The notes below the pieces were generated by a model. That model had not been told where the DNA came from and did no database searches. It was given only the letters and a program-made list of their open reading frames with translations. Shown here piece by piece: positions 17,240 through 25,663 of a stretch of 64,000 nucleotides of DNA. The DNA is from Paraplanobispora siamensis (lineage in GTDB: Bacteria; Actinomycetota; Actinomycetes; Streptosporangiales; Streptosporangiaceae): NCBI RefSeq assembly GCF_016863175.1, contig NZ_BOOJ01000033.1, positions 140,263 to 204,262 on the forward strand. Direction: 5' to 3'. Every line of letters begins with the position of its first letter. Position 1 is the first letter of the stretch. A program made the position numbers and the translations under genes.

Positions 17240-19258
17240 ATGTGTGACGATCCGAGTACGTCCCCGGCCATGGCCCGGGCACTGGACGACTATCGCAAGC
17301 TGCTGGCGGAGCACGGTGTCACCTGGGGCGAGGACCCCATCTTCTATGTGAAGTCCATGGCCACCGACGCCTACCTGATGGGCCCGCGCGACTTCTGGGG
17401 CGTGTGCTACGGCATGGCCGCCGCGCGCAACCCGGGCGCCGACCTCAGGGAGCTGGAGGACGACCTCGCCGCGCTCGACATGGACGAGGTGATCCGCAAC
17501 GTCCTGGCCGGGGAGGTGCTCGACAACCTCGCGGCGCTGCGGCTGACCGGGGACGGCGTCAAGCTGGAGGCCAAGGCGCAGGCCGTACTGCCCGGGCGGA
17601 CCCTGCGCACGGCGCTGCTGATCGACTCGGCCCGCGAGGAACCGGCGACCGTGCTGGTGGACGGCCGGGCCCACGAGATCGGCCCGCGCGGCGCCCGCCT
17701 GGTCGAGGTCACCTCGGCCGCCCGGGTCGTCGCCGACGGCGAGCCGGTCGACCTCGCGGCCCTGACCCGCCCGGCCGTCCCCGCCCGGCTGCGGCTGCGC
17801 GCGGGACTGCCGTGCCGGTGGAGCGTGTACGGCGAGCACGGCCAGGGCTGGTACCCCGAGGACGCCCCGCACCGGCGCGACGCCCACGTGCTGCCCTACT
17901 TCCACGGCGACGACGTGGTGCTGGAGGTCCCGGCCGAGCCGCTGACGGTCCGCGTCTCGCGCGGCATGGAGTACGAATCCGCGCAGGCCGAGGTGACGCC
18001 CGTCGCGGGGCGGGAGACGCTGGTCGAGCTCGCCCCCCGGCGGCTCTACGACGCGGCGGCCAAGGGCTGGTACGGCGGGGACATGCACGTCCACCTCAAC
18101 TGGGCCGGGGACATGGTCGGCACCCCCGCGCTCGCGGCGGCCATGCAGCACGGCGAGGACCTGCACGTGCTCAACCTGGTGGCCGGGAACGTCTCCTCCG
18201 AACGGGTCTACGACGCCGAGGCGCTGGAGCACTGGGCGGGCCGGGACCTGCCCTGGTCCGACGCCACCCACCTGGCCAGGATCGGCGTCGAGTACCGCAA
18301 CGACCTGCTCGGCCACTTCTACGCCTTCGGGCCCGGCGCGCCGCCCTCCCGCTTCCACACCGGCTTCCTGGGCACGGCCGACTGGCCGCCCAACAGCGAG
18401 GCCTGCCGGGAGCTGCGCGACCTGGGGGCGATCACCGGCTACAGCCACCCCTTCCACGTCCCGTTCGCCGAGACCGACGGCCCGGACAAGGTGCTGCTGT
18501 GGCGGCGCAACTGCTCCTCCCGGGAGATCGTCGCCGACGCGGCGCTGGGCCTCGTCGACAGCCTCGACGTGCTCAACCACTCCTCGGTGGAGGCCACCGC
18601 GCTGGTCTACCGGCGCCTGATCGGGGCCGGCAACCGGCTGGCGGTCACCGCGGGGACCGACAGCATGGTCTCCTTCGCCCGCCGGGGCAGCCAGTCCAGC
18701 CCGCCCGGCTGGGAGCGGGTCTACGCCCGGGTGCAGGGCACGCTCACCGCGGCCTCGTTCGCCGAGGCGGTACGGCGGGGCCGTACCTTCGCCACCACCG
18801 GGCCGTGGGTGGAGCTGACCGTGGACGGGCACGGCCCCGGCGACACGCTGGACGTGCGGCCGGGGGCCCGGGTGACGATCACCGTCAGGACGGTCGGGCC
18901 CGAGGTGGAGCGGCTGGAGATCCGCACCGCCGACGGGGTGTTCGCCGAGGGCTCGGGCGGCTGGCTGACCGTCGAGCTGGCCGTGGACGAGCCGACCTAC
19001 GTGGTCGCGGTCGTCTGCGGCGGGCCGCACGAGCGCAGCTTCCACCCCACGGGCGTGCACGCCCACACCAGCCCGGTCTACCTGGATGTGGACGGCCGCC
19101 ACGTGGCCCGCCCCGAGGACGTCCGCTGGTGCCTGGAGTGGCTGGACGGGCTGGAGGCGCTGGTCCGCGAGGAGGGCAGGTTCGAGAGCGAGGAGCAGCT
19201 CGCCGACCACCTGGCCCTGTACGACCGGGCCCGCGAGGTCTACCGCGGCCGCCTCTGA
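17240..19258 (+). CDS. CehA/McbA-family PHP metallohydrolase
   Basis: This 672-residue protein has an N-terminal region of about 270 residues with beta-rich sequence, then a PHP-type metal-dependent hydrolase domain starting at 'WYGGDMHVHLNW' (Asp281, His283, His285). Further likely metal ligands lie in 'GYSHPFHVPF', 'LDVLNHSS' and 'TAGTDSM'. A small beta-sandwich follows to the C-terminus. CehA/McbA proteins include carbaryl hydrolases but most members have unknown substrates, so I infer only hydrolysis of a phosphate or carboxylic ester. No signal peptide is seen. ATG at 17240 has GGAGACG upstream. It is monocistronic or leads into the short gene at 19271. Confidence 0.85.
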   Translation: MCDDPSTSPAMARALDDYRKLLAEHGVTWGEDPIFYVKSMATDAYLMGPRDFWGVCYGMAAARNPGADLRELEDDLAALDMDEVIRNVLAGEVLDNLAALRLTGDGVKLEAKAQAVLPGRTLRTALLIDSAREEPATVLVDGRAHEIGPRGARLVEVTSAARVVADGEPVDLAALTRPAVPARLRLRAGLPCRWSVYGEHGQGWYPEDAPHRRDAHVLPYFHGDDVVLEVPAEPLTVRVSRGMEYESAQAEVTPVAGRETLVELAPRRLYDAAAKGWYGGDMHVHLNWAGDMVGTPALAAAMQHGEDLHVLNLVAGNVSSERVYDAEALEHWAGRDLPWSDATHLARIGVEYRNDLLGHFYAFGPGAPPSRFHTGFLGTADWPPNSEACRELRDLGAITGYSHPFHVPFAETDGPDKVLLWRRNCSSREIVADAALGLVDSLDVLNHSSVEATALVYRRLIGAGNRLAVTAGTDSMVSFARRGSQSSPPGWERVYARVQGTLTAASFAEAVRRGRTFATTGPWVELTVDGHGPGDTLDVRPGARVTITVRTVGPEVERLEIRTADGVFAEGSGGWLTVELAVDEPTYVVAVVCGGPHERSFHPTGVHAHTSPVYLDVDGRHVARPEDVRWCLEWLDGLEALVREEGRFESEEQLADHLALYDRAREVYRGRL

Positions 19259-19270
19259 CATGATCGCCCG

Positions 19271-19630
19271 ATGGAGGCGAACGACCTGGCGGCGGGCGAG
19301 CGCGAGCTGAGCACCATGGACCTGCGGGTGCGCCCGGAGAGCCCGCCGGGGGAGCTGAGCGCCACCGTCGAGGTCTTCGCCACGGTGCTGGCCCGGGTGG
19401 CGCGGGGCGCACCCGAGGGGACGCGCGGCTGGCACCCGTACGGCATGGCCGACGTCTCGGGGTTCGCGGGCGTGGCGTGCGACGAGATGCTCGTGCACAC
19501 CTACGACGCCTGCCTCGGTCTCGGCCTGCCCTTCACCCCGCCGCCCGAGCTGAGCGAGGCCACCCTGCGCCGCCTGTTCCCCTGGGCGCCGCTGGAGGAG
19601 CGGGACGGCACCGAGGGGACGCCTCGATAG
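19271..19630 (+). pseudogene. truncated mycothiol-dependent maleylpyruvate isomerase-family protein (probable remnant)
   Basis: The 119-residue product ('GWHPYGMADVSGFAGVACDEMLVHTYDACLGLGLPFTPP', 'RLFPWAP') matches the C-terminal half of actinobacterial maleylpyruvate isomerase/DinB-like proteins as I remember them. The first half, which contains the HLxDxL-type metal-binding helix, is missing. The reading frame upstream is taken by the PHP gene, which ends 12 nt before the ATG, and the usual C-terminal extension after 'FPWAP' is also cut short. Either it is a decaying fragment or a short protein with another role. It retains good codon bias. Confidence 0.5.
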
Positions 19631-19640
19631 CCTGGTCCCC

Positions 19641-20078
19641 GTGAGATACCGGAAGGCGGCCGCCCTGCTGACGGCGGCGCTGGTCGTGGCGGGCGGGACG
19701 GGGTGCGGCGCGGGCTCGGCCGTCTCCCACTACGGGAAGATCGTCGAGGGCGGGGTCGGCAGGACGGCCGAGGTGGAGCTCACGCCCGGCGCGCGCTTCG
19801 CCCTGGCCGTCGAGGACAACGCCTCCATCGGCGACAGCTGGCGGATGGGGCCGCTGCCGGACGTGAAGGTGGCCTCCTTCATCAGCGACGAGTACGAGGG
19901 CCCGTCCGAGGCGGCCGGGTCGGGCGGCACCCGCTACTTCGTCTTCAACGCCAAGCGGCGCGGCACGACCATGGTCACGCTCACCAACTGCTGGCGCTGC
20001 GCGGCCGACCGCGTCCCCGCCGACGAGCAGAGCAGGCGTTACTCGGGAGACGCGGTCTTCCGGATCACCGTGAAGTGA
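19641..20078 (+). CDS. lipoprotein, chagasin (I42)-like protease inhibitor candidate
   Basis: This 145-residue product has a signal peptide ending in a lipobox (ALVVAGGTGC, Cys22). The mature part contains 'VEDNASIGDSWRM' and 'GSGGTRYFVFNAKRRGTTMVTL', which resemble the loop regions of chagasin-type cysteine-protease inhibitors (NPTTGY-x-W and GxGGT-x-x-F). It also has a CWRC pair (Cys115 and Cys118) that could bind metal or form a disulfide. The start is GTG at 19641, 11 nt after the previous gene. The I42 assignment rests on motif resemblance only. Confidence 0.65.
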   Translation: MRYRKAAALLTAALVVAGGTGCGAGSAVSHYGKIVEGGVGRTAEVELTPGARFALAVEDNASIGDSWRMGPLPDVKVASFISDEYEGPSEAAGSGGTRYFVFNAKRRGTTMVTLTNCWRCAADRVPADEQSRRYSGDAVFRITVK

Positions 20079-20097
20079 AACATGCGACGCTTGGAGC

Positions 20098-20880
20098 ATG
20101 AAACGACTGGCTGAAGTTGATCTGTCCGCCAAGCTCCCGAAGAAGGCCGCCGGTGAGCGGCTCGACGCCGCGCTGCACCGCCTGCTGCGGCTGCGGCTGA
20201 TGCTCGGCGGGCAGATCGGCGACAAGCGCATCGGCCCCCCGCTGTGCGTGGTGTTCGAGGGATGGGACGCCTCCGGCAAGGGCGGGGCGATCAAGCGGCT
20301 GGTCCGCCCGCTCGACCCCCGGCACGTGCGGGTCGCCCAGTTCGCGGCCCCGACCTACGACGAGAAGCGTCACCACTTCCTGTGGCGCTTCTGGCCCGTG
20401 CTGCCCGGCTGGGGCGGCATGGCCGTACTCGACCGCTCCTGGTACGGGCGGGTGCTGGTGGAGCGCGTGGAGGGCTTCGCCACCGAGGAGCAGTGGTCGC
20501 GCGCCTACGGGGAGATCGTGGAGTTCGAGCGCACCCTCGCCGCCGAGGGCATGATCATGGTCAAGTTCTGGATGCACGTCTCCGAGGAGGAGCAGCTGCG
20601 CCGTTTCCAGGACCGGGCCGGCGACCCGCTGCGGGTCTGGAAGCTCACCGACGAGGACTGGCGCAACCGCGACAAGCGCGCCGAGTACGAGGTCGCGGTG
20701 GAGGAGATGCTGGAGCGGACCGACCACCCGGACGCCCCCTGGCACGTGATCCCCGGCGACGACAAGCGCTACGCCCGGGTCGCCGTGGTGGAGACCGTGT
20801 GCGCCGCGATCGAGGCCGAGCTGACCGAGCGCGGGCACGACCTGAGCGACCCCGCGCCGGGCTCCGCCGACGACGACTGA
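20098..20880 (+). CDS. ppk2: polyphosphate kinase 2 family protein
   Basis: This 260-residue protein has the PPK2 Walker A 'GWDASGKGG' (55-63), the lid region and the Walker B/active-site 'DRSWYGR' (112-118), and 'RRFQDRAGDPLRVWKLTDEDW'. PPK2 enzymes transfer phosphate between polyphosphate and nucleoside mono- or diphosphates; one-domain members of this length are class I or III, and which nucleotide is used cannot be told here. It follows the lipoprotein gene by 19 nt. Confidence 0.93.
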   Translation: MKRLAEVDLSAKLPKKAAGERLDAALHRLLRLRLMLGGQIGDKRIGPPLCVVFEGWDASGKGGAIKRLVRPLDPRHVRVAQFAAPTYDEKRHHFLWRFWPVLPGWGGMAVLDRSWYGRVLVERVEGFATEEQWSRAYGEIVEFERTLAAEGMIMVKFWMHVSEEEQLRRFQDRAGDPLRVWKLTDEDWRNRDKRAEYEVAVEEMLERTDHPDAPWHVIPGDDKRYARVAVVETVCAAIEAELTERGHDLSDPAPGSADDD

Positions 20881-21031
20881 CCCGGCGGGCCTGCCGGGGA
20901 CGATGATTTTTCTCGGTCTTGACCAGCCGGGAGCGCCCGCCCTCGCGGCGGGGCGGGCGCCGGGCGGTACGGCTCTCCCGAACGGGGTACGGCAGGCAGT
21001 CCGTGCCGGTCAATCAACGAGGAGAGCACGC

Positions 21032-22240
21032 ATGACCTTCAACCCGCTGCGCGAACGGGGTATCCCGCTGGACCGCCAGCTGCGCAACTGGCGCGAGCTG
21101 AACGTCACGCCGATCGACCCCGACCACGCCGACCCCTACACCCGGTGCCGGATCATCGCCATGAACGGCATCGAGGTCGAAGCGATCCTGTTCAGTCACC
21201 AGTTCGCCCGGCACTGCCCGGATCCGCTGGTCAAGCAGCAGCTGGCCCAGGTCCGCTACATCGAGGCCCAGCAGCAGAAGGTGGTCAACTGGCTGCTGCC
21301 CGGTCTGGCCTCGGTGCTGGAGACCACGATCGCCTACGAGCAGGTCGCGGTCGACCTGACCGCGTGGGTGGCCCGGATGGAGCCCGACCCCTACCTGAAG
21401 CAGGCCTACCAGTTCGGCGTGCTGGAGGACTTCGACCACCTGTACCGCTACGCCAACCTGTACGAGATGATCGAGCACCGCAAGGCGGAGAAGATCGTCG
21501 ACAACCTCACCGAGGTCACCCCGGGCCGGCCCACCTACCTGCACCACCGCAACCCGATCGACAACCTGCGCGAGCCGTACGACAAGACCGCGGCCGCCCC
21601 GATCTCCAAGCTGCACGCGCTGACCATCATGGCCGCCGAGCAGCAGACCATGAACTTCTACATGAACGTCGGCCCCACCTACATGGAGCCGATCGCCCGC
21701 CAGCTCTACCAGGAGATCGGGCTGATCGAGGAGGAGCACGTCACCCACTACGAGTCACTGGTGGACCCGGGCGAGACCTGGTGGGAGATGCTGCTCAACC
21801 ACGAGTACAACGAGTGCTACATGTACCACTCCTTCATGGAGACCGAGTCCGACCCGAAGGTCAAGGCGATCTGGGAGCTGCACCTCAACATGGAGCTGGA
21901 GCACCTGCGCATCGCCGCCGAGCTGTTCAAGCGGCACGACGGCCGCGACCCCCAGGAGGTCGTCGCCCCGCAGCTGCCGGCCCCGGTGACCTTCGAGCCG
22001 AACAAGGCCTACCTGCGAGAGCTGCTGGCCACGCAGATCGACTTCACCACGATCGGCACCGGCTACGTGCAGGACATGCACGAGCGCTTCGAGCAGATGC
22101 AGGAGGCGATCCACGGCGGCGACGCGTCCCAGGCGCCCAGCGAGCAGGTGATCGTCGAGAACCGCAACAAGGCCGGACGGGAGTACCGGCACGAGACCGA
22201 CGGGCCGCACCCCGTCCACAGTCTGCGCGCCGACCGCTGA
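21032..22240 (+). CDS. ferritin-like (putative diiron) protein of unknown function
   Basis: ATG at 21032 has GAGGAG seven nt upstream; the open frame before it is not needed. The 402-residue protein is rich in helices and in Glu/His pairs typical of ferritin-like four-helix carboxylate-bridged metal sites: 'EEEHVTHYE' (233-241), 'MELEHLRIA' (287-295), 'LEDFDHLYRYANLYEMIEHRKAEKI' and 'MAAEQQTMNFYMNVGPTYME'. I recognise the fold type but no characterised family. There is no signal peptide. It ends at a perfect 22-bp hairpin shared with the convergent hemerythrin gene, another predicted diiron protein. Confidence 0.7.
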   Translation: MTFNPLRERGIPLDRQLRNWRELNVTPIDPDHADPYTRCRIIAMNGIEVEAILFSHQFARHCPDPLVKQQLAQVRYIEAQQQKVVNWLLPGLASVLETTIAYEQVAVDLTAWVARMEPDPYLKQAYQFGVLEDFDHLYRYANLYEMIEHRKAEKIVDNLTEVTPGRPTYLHHRNPIDNLREPYDKTAAAPISKLHALTIMAAEQQTMNFYMNVGPTYMEPIARQLYQEIGLIEEEHVTHYESLVDPGETWWEMLLNHEYNECYMYHSFMETESDPKVKAIWELHLNMELEHLRIAAELFKRHDGRDPQEVVAPQLPAPVTFEPNKAYLRELLATQIDFTTIGTGYVQDMHERFEQMQEAIHGGDASQAPSEQVIVENRNKAGREYRHETDGPHPVHSLRADR

Positions 22241-22262
22241 CACTCGCTCCCCCCGGGCGCCG

Positions 22263-22311
22263 ACACGGCAGGGCCCGCGACCTCGTCCGGAGGTCGCGGG
22301 CCCTGCCGTGT
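22263..22311. terminator. bidirectional terminator, perfect 22-bp inverted repeat
   Basis: The arms 22263-22284 and 22290-22311 are exact reverse complements around the loop GTCCG. It lies between two convergent genes (stops at 22240 and 22377), so it can end transcription in both directions. Confidence 0.85.
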
Positions 22312-22376
22312 CCGGCGCGTTGCCGGGGCCGCCTGCCGGGGTGCCGCGCTGGATGCGGCGCCCGGCGGATACCGCC

Positions 22377-22961
22377 TCAGCCCTGCTTGCCCATCGCCTG
22401 GCGGATCACGTCGCGGACCCGGTCCATCATCGCGACCGGCGTGCCGATCAGCAGGTTCTTGGTCGCCGACTCGGTCCCCGGGTGGGGGTGGGTCGGGGCC
22501 ATCGCCTCGGCCGCCTTGACCCCGGCCGCCATGGCGCGGCGCTCGGCGTCGGAGGCGTAGGCGCGCAGCTTCTGGAACTCGTAGCGCTCCTCGCTGCGGG
22601 CGTGCGCCTCCACGGCCGCGCGCAGCAGCAGCAGGTTCTCCATGAACTGCGGGTCCTCGGGACCGGCCTGGTCCATCTTCATCAGCAGCTGCTTGGCCTC
22701 GTGCTCCTCGGCCAGGCGGTCGTCGACCACGGCGTCCCCGCCGTCCAGCTTCCTGCGGGCGTAGGGGTGGACGATCTCCTCCTCGGCCGTCTCGTGCACC
22801 GCCAGCAGCCGGACCAGCCGCTGGAAGGCCTCCGGCCGCTCGGCGGCCGAGGCCTTCTCCACCTCGTCGAACATGTCCCTGATCAGGGAGTGCTGGGCCA
22901 GCAGCAGGTCGACGACGTCGTTCTCCTCCATCGCCTCGGGGCGCGGGTGGGCCTTGACCAT
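22377..22961 (-). CDS. hemerythrin HHE-domain protein
   Basis: This 194-residue helical protein has the hemerythrin pattern of metal ligands: His24 in 'AQHSLIRDMFDE', His56-xxx-Glu60 in 'HETAEEE', a His in 'EEHEAK' and 'HARSEE' near 119. Such domains bind a diiron centre and sense or bind O2, NO or peroxide. The C-terminal 45 residues are an Ala-rich helix with 'PTHPHPGTES'. ATG at 22961 has AAGGAG seven nt upstream. It is convergent with the ferritin-like gene and divergent from the small membrane gene at 23116. Confidence 0.92.
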   Translation of the reverse strand: MVKAHPRPEAMEENDVVDLLLAQHSLIRDMFDEVEKASAAERPEAFQRLVRLLAVHETAEEEIVHPYARRKLDGGDAVVDDRLAEEHEAKQLLMKMDQAGPEDPQFMENLLLLRAAVEAHARSEERYEFQKLRAYASDAERRAMAAGVKAAEAMAPTHPHPGTESATKNLLIGTPVAMMDRVRDVIRQAMGKQG

Positions 22962-23115
22962 GTCGATCTCCTTTTTTCAGACTTCTTCCGGCAGGCGTGG
23001 CCTACCCGCCCCGCCGGGGAGAAACCAGGAGGGTGGCGGGGTCCGCCTCACGGCGGCCGCCGCCCCCCTGCTCGGCGGGGGGTTTGCCGGGATGACAATC
23101 GGGCATCGGCGGGCC

Positions 23116-23532
23116 ATGGGAGACGACGCTGCGAAGGACCCGGGCGGTGCCGCGCTCGCCCGGGCGCACGGAGTGTTCAACGTGTTGTCGGGAGTCTGGC
23201 CGCTGGTGCACCTGCCCAGCTTCGAGAAGGTCTTCGGCCCCAAGGAGGACGACTGGCTGGTCCGTACGGTGGCCGGGCTGCTGGTCGGGGTGGGCTGGTC
23301 GCAGCTGCGCGCCGCGGGCGAGCCCGGCGGCGTCCGGCACGCCCGGCGGATCGGGATCGCCACCTCGGCGACCCTGCTGGCCATCGACCTGATCTACGTG
23401 CCGAGCGGGCGGATCCGCCCCACCTACCTGCTCGACGCCGCCGCCGAGGCGGCCTGGATCGCCGTCTGGCGGGCCTCAGGTCACAGGTCGAGGGCGGAGG
23501 GGCCGAAGCGGTCGCGCAGGAAGCGGCTCTGA
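23116..23532 (+). CDS. small integral membrane protein, conserved hypothetical
   Basis: From ATG at 23116 the product has 138 residues and about four hydrophobic segments ('HGVFNVLSGVWPLVHL', 'TVAGLLVGVGWSQL', 'IGIATSATLLAIDLIYV', 'LLDAAAEAAWIAVW') with the well-defined loop 'SFEKVFGPKEDDWLVR'. ATG at 23092 is in frame and is an alternative start. Similar short membrane proteins are common in actinobacteria, function unknown. The 3' end overlaps the convergent gene at 23481-24119 by 52 nt. Confidence 0.7.
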   Translation: MGDDAAKDPGGAALARAHGVFNVLSGVWPLVHLPSFEKVFGPKEDDWLVRTVAGLLVGVGWSQLRAAGEPGGVRHARRIGIATSATLLAIDLIYVPSGRIRPTYLLDAAAEAAWIAVWRASGHRSRAEGPKRSRRKRL

Positions 23533-24119
23533 TCGCGCAGGGCCTGCTCGTCGCCCCGGTGCACCGCCTCGGCCACCGTGCGCAGGGCCGAGTCCAGCAG
23601 GTCGAGCTGGACCAGCAGCTCCTCGTGGGCGCTGCGCTCCCGGTCGCCGCGGCGGGTGAGCGCGTAGGCGGGGGGCAGGTTGGCGTAGGCCTCCAGGCCC
23701 GAGGGCAGATAGTCGCGGATCGTCTGGGAGACGACGTGCAGGTGGTCGGGGGAGGTGGTCAGCGCCTCCGCCCGGTCCAGCACCCCGGCGATCACCTCGG
23801 CCAGGGCCTCGACCCGTGCCACCACGTCGACCGGGAAGCGCCCCGAGCCGCGCACCCGGCCCAGCAGCGCCTCCAGCTCCGCCCGGAGCGGGCCGGTCTC
23901 GGCCTCGGCGTAGGAGACGGCCGCCCGGGTCCGGTCCGCCGGGGCCAGCAGCGCGCCCACGCCGTACAACCCGGCCACCACCACGGGCCAGAACGCGCCG
24001 GCCAGGCCGAGGAAGTGCGCCAGCAGGCCGGCCAGGGCGAGCGCACAGCCGATGATGTTCCTGGTCGAGCCGAGGTACCCGACCACCCGGTCAAGCATGT
24101 GCGCGGCCTCCCCGCTCAC
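23481..24119 (-). CDS. small membrane protein, last gene of the SBP-TelA-vWA operon
   Basis: This 212-residue protein has two N-terminal membrane spans ('TRNIIGCALALAGLLAHFLGLAGAFWPVVVAGLYGVGALL') and a cytoplasmic helical domain ('YAEAETGPLRAELEALLGRV', 'VARVEALAEVIAGVLDRAEALTTSPDHLHVVSQTIRDYLPSGLEAYANLPPAYA') likely to form coiled coil. Start GTG at 24119 overlaps the stop of the vWA gene (GTGA). I do not recognise a named family, but coupling to the TelA and vWA genes suggests it is a membrane part of the same complex. Confidence 0.78.
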   Translation of the reverse strand: MSGEAAHMLDRVVGYLGSTRNIIGCALALAGLLAHFLGLAGAFWPVVVAGLYGVGALLAPADRTRAAVSYAEAETGPLRAELEALLGRVRGSGRFPVDVVARVEALAEVIAGVLDRAEALTTSPDHLHVVSQTIRDYLPSGLEAYANLPPAYALTRRGDRERSAHEELLVQLDLLDSALRTVAEAVHRGDEQALRDQSRFLRDRFGPSALDL

Positions 24120-25663
24120 TGGTAGCCACGGATCTCCTTGAACGCCGCGGCCAGCGAGCCGTCGCGGGCGTCGAAGACGGCGCCCCCGGTCAGCTCGGCG
24201 ACCGCGTTCATCTCCTCCACGTCGCTCTCCCCGAACAGCACGACGAAGGTCCGGGGCCGGCGCCCCTCGGGCAGCGTCCGGTACAGGGACTCGAAGTCCT
24301 CCAGCGAGGCGCCGTCGGTGTTCTCGCCGTCGGTCATGAGCACGATCGAGGTGTAGTGGTCCGGGTCGGCCCGGGTGCTCTCGGTGTAGGCGGCCCGCAG
24401 CCCGTCGTAGATCGCGGTCCCGCCGTCGGCGCCGAGGCCCTGGGCGTACCCCTCGATCTCCTCCAGCACCGGTCCGGGGTCGCCCGCGGGCAGCGTGAAG
24501 GTGCGCGACGCCTCGACGCCGTCGTTGAACGGGATCATGGTCACGGTCTCGCGGCTGCGGAACCGGGAGAACGTCCCGGAGGCCGAGCGGTCGGCGCCGG
24601 TCAGCATGACCAGGGCCTCGCGCAGCGCCTCGATGCGCTCGCCCTGCATCGAGCCGGAGGTGTCCAGCACGAACAGGGCGTGCGCGGGCACCCGCGCCTC
24701 GTCGAGGTAGGCGGTGATCAGCTGGTCGGCGGCGGCCCTGCGGTTGGGGAAGGGCAGCTCCAGCAGCGGCGCCGTGCCGAACTCCGGTCCGGGCTCGACC
24801 TCGGGCACGACCGGCCGCCGGTGGGTGGTGGTCATGATCTCCCGCTGCGTGTCCGGCGTGCGCAGCCAGGCGGCGAGCCTGCCGTACAGCTCCCGCTTCT
24901 CCGGCGGCGCGGAGGCCAGCAGGGTCAGCGGGTAGTCGGCGGTGACCACGCCGTCCTCCGGGTAGACGAGCGTGAGGTCCTTCAAGCCCAGCAGCACCGA
25001 CTCGTAGTTCACGATGCCGTCCACCCCGCCCTGCCGGGCGTAGGCGTCGGCCAGCCAGCCCGACGACCCCGCGGTCAGCCGCTGGGCGGAGAAGAACTCC
25101 TTCAGCTCCGGCGTGACCGCCGAGACCTGCGCGGCGTCGAGGGCCTCCCCGGCGTCCGACAGCGCGGCGGCCACGCCGACCAGCGCGGAGAAGCCGGAGT
25201 TGGACGAGGCCGGGTTCGCCATGCCGAAGGTGAACTTCCCCTCCCGGGCGGCGGTGGCGATCTGCTTCCAGCTCGCCTTGCCGTCCTGCCAGCCGAGCTC
25301 CCGGGCCTTGGCGGTCCGCAGGCCGAGCAGCACGGGGGAGACCATGATCCTGGTCTCGGTGGACAGCCGGGCGGGCGCCCCGTCGATCAGCGACAGGTAG
25401 CGGTTGGAGGAGAACCAGACTGCGTCGTACCTGCCGTCGGCGCCGCCGCCGGCCACCTGCTCGGCGCCGTCCAGGGTGCCGGTGTAGGAGATCTTCACCT
25501 TGAGCCCGGATCGGGACAGCAGGGGTTCGAGGTCCTTGACCTCGCTGCCGGCCAGGATCCGCAGGGTGTCCGGATCATCGCCGATGTCGTCGGGCCCGCA
25601 CGCGGCCAGGCCGAGCACGAGAGCCAGCGCCAGCGCCGCTCCCAGGAACGGCCGGGCGGTCAT
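24116..25663 (-). CDS. lipoprotein with substrate-binding-protein fold fused to von Willebrand factor A domain
   Basis: ATG at 25663 overlaps the telA-like stop (ATGA). The 515-residue product has a lipobox (LGLAAC, Cys22), then about 280 residues resembling a periplasmic substrate-binding protein ('TLRILAGSEVKDLEPLL', 'FGMANPASSNSGFSALVG', 'IVNYESVLLGL'). A C-terminal vWA domain starts at 'ALFVLDTSGSMQGERIEALREAL' with intact MIDAS residues D334-x-S336-x-S338 and 'MTDGENTDG'. It should be a lipid-anchored outer-face protein that binds a divalent metal and a protein partner. The solute-binding half looks like anion/molybdate-type binding proteins, but its ligand is unknown. It probably works with the other operon products. 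Confidence 0.85.
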   Translation of the reverse strand: MTARPFLGAALALALVLGLAACGPDDIGDDPDTLRILAGSEVKDLEPLLSRSGLKVKISYTGTLDGAEQVAGGGADGRYDAVWFSSNRYLSLIDGAPARLSTETRIMVSPVLLGLRTAKARELGWQDGKASWKQIATAAREGKFTFGMANPASSNSGFSALVGVAAALSDAGEALDAAQVSAVTPELKEFFSAQRLTAGSSGWLADAYARQGGVDGIVNYESVLLGLKDLTLVYPEDGVVTADYPLTLLASAPPEKRELYGRLAAWLRTPDTQREIMTTTHRRPVVPEVEPGPEFGTAPLLELPFPNRRAAADQLITAYLDEARVPAHALFVLDTSGSMQGERIEALREALVMLTGADRSASGTFSRFRSRETVTMIPFNDGVEASRTFTLPAGDPGPVLEEIEGYAQGLGADGGTAIYDGLRAAYTESTRADPDHYTSIVLMTDGENTDGASLEDFESLYRTLPEGRRPRTFVVLFGESDVEEMNAVAELTGGAVFDARDGSLAAAFKEIRGYQ

